Shown: in pieces, positions 1 through 5,935 of the stretch
Numbering within the stretch: the stretch's first letter is position 1
Layout: every line of letters starts with the position of its first letter
DNA from: Ruegeria spongiae
GTDB lineage: Bacteria > Pseudomonadota > Alphaproteobacteria > Rhodobacterales > Rhodobacteraceae
Direction of reading: 5' to 3'
DNA: 37,617 nucleotides
NCBI RefSeq assembly: GCF_023502395.1
Contig: NZ_JAMFMB010000034.1
Location: 1 to 37,617, forward strand
Made by a program: the position numbers and the translations under genes
Notes under the pieces: generated by a model
What the model saw: the letters and a program-made list of their open reading frames with translations, nothing else
What the model was told of the DNA's origin: nothing
The model's database searches: none

Positions 1-144
1 AAGCCGACATTCAAGCTGCCCGCAGCATTGATCGCTAAGGGGCTCGTTCCAGACCTCGAATGCGGCGCAGCAAATTGTGATATGTTGCTTCGGTCAACGT
101 CGGGTTGTCGTTGTGGGAGGGCACGGCGGATCGGAGGATCAGCC

Positions 145-777
145 ATGGAAACACCAAACTTACCTGCCATTCGAGCTCTTCGCCCGGCCTGGAACAAGGG
201 ACGTATTGTTGGTCAAAAGCGCCCCCTGAAGCCGAAACACGTCTGGGCGATCCGAGTTAGGCTCGAGCTCGCCGAGAACCATCGCGATCTGGCGCTGTTC
301 AACATGGCGATCGATAGCAAGCTCCGCGGTTGCGATCTGGTGAAGATGAAAGTCGTAGATGTCATGGCGTCCGGTCAGATCAAGGAGCGGGCATCGGTCT
401 TACAGAGCAAAACACAGAAACCTGTGCGATTTGAGATAACCGAAGGCACACGCGCCTCGGTCGAGAAGTGGATGGAAGACGAGCTCATGGTCGGCTCCGA
501 GTACCTTTGGCCGGGCCGCTTCCATGAGCGGCTGCACATCTCGACCCGTCAGTATGCTCGGATCGTCCGCGACTGGGTCACGTCGATTGGTTTAGAGGCT
601 AGCGCCTATGGCACGCATTCGATGCGTAGAACCAAGGTCACTCAGATCTACAAGAAGACAGGCAACCTGCGCGCTGTTCAGCTTCTGCTCGGCCACACGA
701 AGATGGACAGCACTGTCCGGTATCTCGGTGTTGAGCTAGAAGATGCGTTGGCTATCGCGGAAGCTATTGAAATTTAA
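145..777 (+). CDS. Short tyrosine-type site-specific recombinase
   Basis: Phage-integrase-type (tyrosine) recombinase of about 210 residues, predicted to cut and rejoin DNA through a 3'-phosphotyrosine. Visible active-site set: R61 (KLRGCD), K89 (SKTQKP), H158-S-M-R161, H184 (LLGHT) and the nucleophile Y193 (VRYLGV), all in the expected order. The protein is essentially a catalytic domain; the N-terminal arm/core-binding domain of phage integrases is absent or very short. I chose the ATG at 145 because GGAGGA at 133-138 sits 6 nt upstream; an in-frame start at 28 lacks such a site and would add a low-complexity, Cys/Arg-rich leader. The family is common on alphaproteobacterial plasmids and islands. 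No attachment site or tRNA gene is seen next to it, so whether it mobilised this region is unknown. Confidence 0.88.
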   Translation: METPNLPAIRALRPAWNKGRIVGQKRPLKPKHVWAIRVRLELAENHRDLALFNMAIDSKLRGCDLVKMKVVDVMASGQIKERASVLQSKTQKPVRFEITEGTRASVEKWMEDELMVGSEYLWPGRFHERLHISTRQYARIVRDWVTSIGLEASAYGTHSMRRTKVTQIYKKTGNLRAVQLLLGHTKMDSTVRYLGVELEDALAIAEAIEI

Positions 778-784
778 CATCGTC

Positions 785-806
785 GGGCCGCTCTCACAGG
801 CGGCCC
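785..806 (+). terminator. Stem-loop after the recombinase gene
   Basis: A perfect 7-bp GC-only stem (GGGCCGC / GCGGCCC) with an 8-nt loop lies 8 nt after the recombinase stop codon. No U-run follows, so it may be a weak terminator or an mRNA 3'-end stabiliser, not a textbook intrinsic terminator. Confidence 0.5.
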
Positions 807-853
807 ATACCGGTCACTCGACACGGTACCGATTTTCTGCATTTGCAGCCCGC

Positions 854-871
854 ATTCCGGTCATTCGCCGC
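854..871 (+). repeat. Short intergenic repeat, copy A
   Basis: The sequence ATTCCGGTCATTCGCCGC matches the reverse complement of 15115-15132 with three differences. Both copies lie between genes. From memory, similar short GGTCATTCGC-type words are frequent between genes in Rhodobacterales, so this may be one of a scattered intergenic family. It is too short to assign a function. Confidence 0.35.
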
Positions 872-930
872 GCCCGCAAAATCTGTGGTTGGACGAAGCC
901 GAAAATTCGGGATGGCTCGAACTTACTGAT

Positions 931-980
931 CGCGGGACAAACCCGCCTTTTGCCCATGCTGCTATTGCTGACGCAGAAAA
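931..980 (+). repeat. Diverged intergenic repeat, copy 1
   Basis: This stretch, beginning GCGGGACAAA and containing CTATTGCTGACGCAG, aligns with the reverse complement of 21702-21750 (same two words, same order, similar spacing). The copies lie about 20 kb apart in opposite orientation, both in gene-free DNA; the second sits just outside the Tn3 transposon. They look like copies of a short dispersed element or of an old duplicated intergenic region. Confidence 0.45.
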
Positions 981-1292
981 TGTTCGCTCGTGCAGCACGT
1001 ATGCTGTTGTGACGCAACGCATGTCACCGAAGCAGTCGTTCAAGGGAGTCGAATTGGCCGGGACCGAAACGTACTTTCGCCGCAGCCTGATCCGACAACT
1101 CGGGCGCGCACCCACCGCGCTTTCGCTGCGGCTGCTCCAATGGCCGCATTGCGACCAGACCGACAGAAACGGTTGTTTTTTGCCTCTGTCACAAATGTCA
1201 CGTAGCACCATTTGATGGGTGTGGCTGATGAGCTTGTTCAATTCTGTTAAAATTGCGATGAAGCTACTCTTTTCTCGAAGGATGCGGACGAA

Positions 1293-2441
1293 ATGGACCC
1301 ACGAGGCTATCAGGCCCTCGAACTGATATACGACACGGCTGTCAACCCGGGAGGTTGGAGGCGCGCCTTGGATGCGACGGCAACAGCCGTCGAAGCCAAG
1401 GCCATTGCATTGGTGATCCGTGGCAAAAAAGCCGGCGCAAATGACTTGACGATGATGTCCAGTGTCTACCTTGATTTTTCGCGCACACCAGCGGGCTGGT
1501 ACTACGGCGCATGGCTCTCACGCATGCAGAACCAGGACTGGGATTTTCTTCAAACTCAACCCCCGCATGAACCAGTGCCCGATCTGGAAACGGGAGTTTC
1601 AGCTGAAGCCCTCGATGCTCGCAAGGACTATGCGTTTCTGAGAAAGCGAACTGGTGTCGCGCGTCGACTCGGGGTGCGTTTGAACTCCGATTCTGTTTGG
1701 TTCGATGCCATGAGCATCGGGTTTGACCGGCAGAAGGTTGAAATTCCGCTGTACGCCAGCGAACGATCTCGGACCCTACTTCCGCATCTGACCAAAGCAC
1801 TTGAGATCGGTCGTGTTTTTGCGCTTTTGAAGGCTCGGTACAAGGCAGCACTTGCCGCCTTGGAACGGGTGCAGGCGGGAATTGCAATTGCGCTACCGGA
1901 CGGGCAGATCATCGTGAAGAACGCCGAAGCGGAAAGGATACTTGGTCTGAAAGATGGCGCTGTGCTGTCTGGTGAAGGTAGGATTGTCACCACTGACCCC
2001 GATGTAACTTCCAAAATTCGGACGCATATCCTCGACGTGGCTTCAACGGCGCAGGGACAGGCCAATCGACATGAGTCCTTGGTCTCAATAGCACGGCCGT
2101 CAGGTCTTACACCGTTCCTGCTCGATATTGGTCCTGTCAATGACAGCAAAGCCGAGCTGGAAAAAGGGCTCAATGGAGCGCTGGTCACCATAATTGATCC
2201 CGAACGCACCCCCTACCTTCGATTGGATCGGTTTACGGAGCTGTACGGGTTGACCCGTGCGGAAACCGATGTCTGTCGATGGATCGCTGATGGCGCGAGC
2301 ATAGCGGAAATCGCAGAGCGGCGCGGCACTAGCCCGACAACAGCGAAGAACCAAGTTTCCAACGTGCTTTCTAAGGCAGGGGTCGGCAGCAGGATCGAGT
2401 TGATACGACTAATCCTTCGTGTTTTGCCTCCCGTGGCTTGA
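1293..2441 (+). CDS. LuxR-family transcriptional regulator with PAS-like segment
   Basis: A 382-residue DNA-binding regulator. The C-terminal ~63 residues (about 320-382) are a clear LuxR/GerE helix-turn-helix: LTRAETDVCRWIADG, then SIAEIAERRG, then TAKNQVSNVLSKAGV. The middle (about 185-250) contains a PAS-like stretch (GIAIALPDGQII, KNAEAERILG), a layout common in COG2771-type regulators. The N-terminal ~180 residues are an unassigned sensory region with no membrane segment. It has no autoinducer-binding domain that I can recognise, so a quorum-sensing role is not supported. It is transcribed alone; a stem-loop at 2483-2504 follows it. Its targets are unknown; neighbours on either side are possible. 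Confidence 0.88.
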   Translation: MDPRGYQALELIYDTAVNPGGWRRALDATATAVEAKAIALVIRGKKAGANDLTMMSSVYLDFSRTPAGWYYGAWLSRMQNQDWDFLQTQPPHEPVPDLETGVSAEALDARKDYAFLRKRTGVARRLGVRLNSDSVWFDAMSIGFDRQKVEIPLYASERSRTLLPHLTKALEIGRVFALLKARYKAALAALERVQAGIAIALPDGQIIVKNAEAERILGLKDGAVLSGEGRIVTTDPDVTSKIRTHILDVASTAQGQANRHESLVSIARPSGLTPFLLDIGPVNDSKAELEKGLNGALVTIIDPERTPYLRLDRFTELYGLTRAETDVCRWIADGASIAEIAERRGTSPTTAKNQVSNVLSKAGVGSRIELIRLILRVLPPVA

Positions 2442-2482
2442 GGCCAACTAGAATTCTCTACAGCACCGAAAATCTGAACGGC

Positions 2483-2504
2483 GCATGATCTGTTCGGATC
2501 ATGC
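2483..2504 (+). terminator. Stem-loop after the LuxR gene
   Basis: A perfect 8-bp inverted repeat (GCATGATC / GATCATGC) with a 6-nt loop lies 42 nt after the LuxR stop. No U-run follows, so termination is possible but not certain; the symmetric site could also be a protein-binding operator. Confidence 0.4.
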
Positions 2505-2679
2505 CGAGAAGCAGAAATCTCTATAAAGTTGAAGTTTGATAGTCAGCTTTTGCGACGTGCGAAATGAAAAACATAGCATTCGCTGATGACGTAAACGGCA
2601 AGTATTCAACTTGGTACGAGCGGAAATGTCTCGATATGAGTAATCTGTTCGTACGGTTTTAGACTTTTGGAGTATTGCC

Positions 2680-3843
2680 ATGAGAAACCTTTTTGTCACC
2701 CTCTTGTTTGTTCTCTTTGCCGCGCAAACAGCTCAAGCGGAATTCAAAATTTGCAACAAATCGCCGTATCCGTTGTGGTCAGCATTTGGGTATGTTGAGG
2801 GCAATACATGGTTTTCAAAAGGATGGTACAAATCACTACCTGGCAAATGCGTTCGGGTGCGCTCAAAGCAGCTCAACAACCGATACTATTACCACTACAC
2901 GGAAAACTCACGTTTCCGCCTCTCTTTCGATGGTGACACAAGCTTCTGTGTCCATCCCAGTGATGGATTCGGGCCAACAAATTCTGACGCCACGTGCCCG
3001 TCTGATTTCAAGACGGAAAGATTCAAAAAGGTCGATGTAGGGAACGCAAAACGATTTGAGCTCTCGCTTACGTGCACTGCCTGCAAGAACCCGACTTTTG
3101 AGGTTGGACGACGCGGATTAGATGTCGCCTACTTTCACAAAGCGAAATTCGAGGGTCATACCCTTGGTATCCCCGTGTCCGGGAAATTTTCACCAAAACG
3201 AAGTTCAAACAAAATGACCGTCCGCGCAACGCTTGATGCGAATTTGGATGACTTACGCGATAACTTGACTCAAATGCTCGCACCCAAGGTGAACAAGAGC
3301 GAGGACTGCGGTGATAACATACAGATTAGGTCCGTGAAGCTGGCTCCAACTAACAACGGATCGGCACGAGTGGATGTCAACATCCACTATGTCCGATGGC
3401 ATTGTGTGATTACTAAAGTGCCCGAATTCAGAGATCTCAAGATGACAATGAAGAACCGGGTCGTCTCTAAAACTAAAGCGATTGAAACAGGAGTTAGCGG
3501 AACGCTCTTTTTGCATCCAAGCGTAGACGGGCGAAATTCGGTTCGTCTTCGTCCAGAGGTGACAAACGTTCGGGTTCGAAATGACCTAGCAAGGTTCTTG
3601 ACCAACTTGATGAATGTCAATCTTCGCTCGCTCGCTCAACAGGAACTGGAACGAAATCTTGGGCCTCGTGGAGCTCTCGTCGGGGCAATTCCGTCCGAAA
3701 TAAAGCAATTTCTTTCAATCCGGAAAGTGGAATTTGTGGACCTCGGCAGGGGAAGCATTGGCATGCGAGCATTCGGCGAAGCCTCACTTTCATCCTCCCA
3801 GGCAAGCAAATTGTGCAGAACATACTTTGGAATGTGTCGATAG
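2680..3843 (+). CDS. Secreted protein with N-terminal DUF1036-like domain
   Basis: A 387-residue protein with a clear Sec signal peptide (about residues 1-20, hydrophobic core followed by AQA and then EF), so it is predicted to be periplasmic or secreted. Residues ~21-105 resemble DUF1036: FKICNKSPYPLWSAFGY, a central SKGWY, then a Tyr-rich stretch and a Cys-containing end. DUF1036 proteins are small exported proteins of unknown function, usually about 120-150 residues; here ~250 further residues are fused (about 130-387) that I do not recognise. They are rich in beta-strand-like sequence and include a repeated NVRVRND/NVNLRSL-type pattern. The next gene starts 12 nt after the stop, so the two are probably co-transcribed. 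TTTGGAG at 2666-2672 supports the start. Confidence 0.72.
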   Translation: MRNLFVTLLFVLFAAQTAQAEFKICNKSPYPLWSAFGYVEGNTWFSKGWYKSLPGKCVRVRSKQLNNRYYYHYTENSRFRLSFDGDTSFCVHPSDGFGPTNSDATCPSDFKTERFKKVDVGNAKRFELSLTCTACKNPTFEVGRRGLDVAYFHKAKFEGHTLGIPVSGKFSPKRSSNKMTVRATLDANLDDLRDNLTQMLAPKVNKSEDCGDNIQIRSVKLAPTNNGSARVDVNIHYVRWHCVITKVPEFRDLKMTMKNRVVSKTKAIETGVSGTLFLHPSVDGRNSVRLRPEVTNVRVRNDLARFLTNLMNVNLRSLAQQELERNLGPRGALVGAIPSEIKQFLSIRKVEFVDLGRGSIGMRAFGEASLSSSQASKLCRTYFGMCR

Positions 3844-3855
3844 CTCTGGTGACTC

Positions 3856-4962
3856 ATGAACCCCGGCTCCAGTTCAAAACCTGCTAAACACATGTACCCA
3901 ATGCTCATTGCGGCATCAGTTGGTGGTATTGTGTTTGGCGACTACGCTCAGGATATCGCGAAGTGGTTAGTGTGTTGGCACGCAGATTGGAACCAGACGG
4001 CTGAGCCTTGCGGACCAAGGCCACGAGGCGAGGCCGTCATGATCGGAACAGCATTCTCGACATCGGTGGGGGTCATAGCTGCTGCGACCGCCGCGAGACT
4101 TGGCGACAAGCCAGCTAGAGATGGCATATTGTCGGCATTTGCGGCTTTGTTTGGGACATTTCTGTCATTGCTCAAAACCTCAGCTGGAGAACGGCACTAC
4201 CCGGACTTGGAGTTGATTGCTCAGCCGCTGTTCTTTTACTTCGCAGCGGTTCTAATTTTTGTGTTGCCACTAGCTACACCATCCAAGGAATGGAGCAAAA
4301 CGGTTCGTGCCATAGACCTTATTTCGCGTGCAGCAACCGCCCTATTTCTTGGCTTGATTGTGGGGCTATTGGCACAGGGAATTGCAGAATTATTTTGGAG
4401 CGGGACAACGGACCGGTTCAGCGCAAGAAAGTTTGTCGTGGCGCCATCAATGATCGTTGCCGGCTGCGCGACCTTGAACTCGGTTATGATGAGGAACCAA
4501 CTATCTAGCTTAGCTCCAAATCAAACTCTTGTGACGGTTTTGTTTGCACTTGGAGTTGCGGCGATTGTTGGGTTTGCGTCTCTTTCATATTTTCCCAGGC
4601 ACTCCGGTCCCTCAGGCTGGCTTACGCAGGCAGGAGCTACAGTGACCGGCGTTGTGATAGTCTTTCTAGGGATGCTGGGGGCTCCAATACTTGCAGGTGC
4701 CTTGGCTGCGGTCTTGCGTGTTCGGTGTACCCCGAACACGCTGTTCGTAGCATTGTCTTTTCTTTTCAGTGCGTTTGCAGGTGCTGCAGCTTGGAAAGCA
4801 GGAAAATGGCGCTTGGCGTCCGGCAATATGATAGAAGCCGACATGCCAGTTCTGATCGGCACGCAGGCCATTAGCGTAGTACTTTCTAGCCTTGTAGTAA
4901 TTCTCGCTAATGCTTGGCATAGTCGTTTGGTTGTTTGGTTCCGGAAGCCCCCAAAAGAGTAA
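3856..4962 (+). CDS. Polytopic membrane protein of unknown function
   Basis: A 368-residue protein with about nine to ten hydrophobic segments, for example around IAASVGGIVFG, SVGVIAAATAA, FFYFAAVLIFVLPLA, ALFLGLIVGLL, LFALGVAAIVGF, VTGVVIVFLGMLG and VVLSSLVVILA. It is predicted to sit in the inner membrane. I recognise no transport or enzyme family. It begins 12 nt after the secreted DUF1036-like protein, so a joint envelope role is likely (inference). Basic residues at the C-terminus (RLVVWFRKPPKE) suggest a cytoplasmic end. The start lacks a strong ribosome site, consistent with translational coupling to the gene before it. Confidence 0.7.
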   Translation: MNPGSSSKPAKHMYPMLIAASVGGIVFGDYAQDIAKWLVCWHADWNQTAEPCGPRPRGEAVMIGTAFSTSVGVIAAATAARLGDKPARDGILSAFAALFGTFLSLLKTSAGERHYPDLELIAQPLFFYFAAVLIFVLPLATPSKEWSKTVRAIDLISRAATALFLGLIVGLLAQGIAELFWSGTTDRFSARKFVVAPSMIVAGCATLNSVMMRNQLSSLAPNQTLVTVLFALGVAAIVGFASLSYFPRHSGPSGWLTQAGATVTGVVIVFLGMLGAPILAGALAAVLRVRCTPNTLFVALSFLFSAFAGAAAWKAGKWRLASGNMIEADMPVLIGTQAISVVLSSLVVILANAWHSRLVVWFRKPPKE

Positions 4963-5084
4963 GAGAAAACTACGGTCGCGAATTTAGACGGGCACAATCG
5001 AACATGCCAAGTCTGTCTATTGCTTCTGCCGATTGCTGGACTTCTAGGGGCACAAACCATATCAGCGAATTTCTCTACGGGAAG

Positions 5085-5400
5085 TAGGACGTTATCTGGC
5101 TCCCGCATTCCCGGCGTCACGCCGATATGAAACAAGCCCTTGTCCCCATTGAGGCGGCCCGCATCATGGGACTGATCATGCCCGTTGAGCCAGAGGTTTG
5201 GATTGTTGATCGAATGCGCCGTTTGGAAGACGGGTTGAAACGACTGGCCAATGCTGTGCGCTCCGAAAACCTGCCAAGTGGGGTCATTGAAGATGGCGTA
5301 TTGCACGTCGAACGTCTTGAGGCCGATGTGCCGGAAGAGGCCAGTGATCTCGTCCTTGATCTCTACCGCCGTCTACCAGAAACGCGGATCACGGATATAC
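5085..5400 (+). pseudogene. Tn3-family transposase remnant
   Basis: Fragment of a Tn3-type TnpA. From 5127 the translation runs MKQALVPIEAARIMGL ... EPEVWI ... LEADVPEEA ... ITDI, matching residue by residue the middle of the complete transposase at 17985-20885 (MKQALVPVEAAQTMGL ... EPEVWI ... LEADVPAEA ... ITDI). The match stops abruptly after ITDI at about 5400. Upstream similarity at DNA level continues to about 5085 but with small insertions that break the frame, so the ATG at 5127 is an internal Met of the old gene and not a true start. Both ends of the gene are missing. It lies in the opposite orientation to the intact element, immediately beyond the 3' end of the GTPase-system operon. 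Confidence 0.85.
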
Positions 5401-5478
5401 CACCACTGGCAAACTTTTGCGTCGCCGTTGATCCCGAGTCAAGAATGGTTCGATTTTGTCGCCTTTTACATCATATTT

Positions 5479-5928
5479 TTAAGAAGGCGGCAGCCAGAAA
5501 TACAATGCTAGTCCACACACCGCCACAACAATATGTGGGAGAAACACGTGCGGCCAAGCCATGACTTGCAAGACTTTGCGCTCCCTTTTGCCTGAGCGCC
5601 ATGATCGGGACCAACCGGATGCGATCTGGTAAGGTGAAAAATCCGTAGCTTGATTGCGGAATGCTTCTTCTATCTGATAGATTCTAGAATAAAATGCGTT
5701 TTGGTTGATCTTCCACAATGCTTCAACCATCCAAAAAATTACTGCACTACCGCTGGCAACCAATAAGACCGCCGGCTCATTCTCGATATAAGCTGCAACC
5801 AAACCCGCTGCGCTGAGCGTGACGCTCCAGGCTTTTATGGTCAGAGCCTTTCCATCGAAATCTTCAACTGTCTTTTGCAGTTGCATGTATTCATCGGCCA
5901 AGTGTTCTTGGTTTTTTTCAACAGTCAT
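5479..5928 (-). CDS. Small three-helix membrane protein, candidate effector
   Basis: A 149-residue protein with a soluble, helical N-terminus (1-28), two close hydrophobic segments (about 32-49 and 53-72), a basic cytoplasmic-type loop (SRSWRSGKRERK, near 105-118) and a third segment near the C-terminus (about 125-146, FLPHIVVAVCGLALYFW). It starts 7 nt after the stop of the TIR-like/TPR/phosphoesterase gene, so it is the last gene of the seven-gene operon. The layout of paired helices and a charged loop recalls SLATT/S-4TM-type small membrane effectors associated with signalling-type defence systems, but I see no diagnostic motif and it has three rather than four segments. A membrane-damaging effector role is inference from size, topology and position. 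Confidence 0.75.
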   Translation of the reverse strand: MTVEKNQEHLADEYMQLQKTVEDFDGKALTIKAWSVTLSAAGLVAAYIENEPAVLLVASGSAVIFWMVEALWKINQNAFYSRIYQIEEAFRNQATDFSPYQIASGWSRSWRSGKRERKVLQVMAWPHVFLPHIVVAVCGLALYFWLPPS

Positions 5929-5935
5929 CTGCTTT

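Larger units (their letters stand above)
778..1292. other. Intergenic stretch with dispersed repeat fragments
   Basis: About 515 bases without a convincing gene. Short open frames exist on both strands but none has a recognisable product or a good ribosome site. The stretch holds the stem-loop at 785-806 and two short sequences that recur elsewhere in the window (854-871 and 931-980). The last 30 bases form the leader of the LuxR gene, with a GAAGGA Shine-Dalgarno-like sequence about 10 nt before its ATG. Confidence 0.5.

Noticed and set aside
889-1215. Open frames on both strands between the recombinase and LuxR genes
   Set aside because: No recognisable product, no good ribosome site, overlapping frames on both strands and overlap with dispersed repeats; treated as intergenic DNA.
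1293-2441. Quorum-sensing LuxR receptor
   Set aside because: There is no autoinducer-binding domain or neighbouring luxI-type gene; only the DNA-binding domain is LuxR-like.
4521-5306. Long minus-strand frame of 261 codons
   Set aside because: It runs antisense to the membrane-protein gene and the transposase remnant; its composition is that of a shadow frame.
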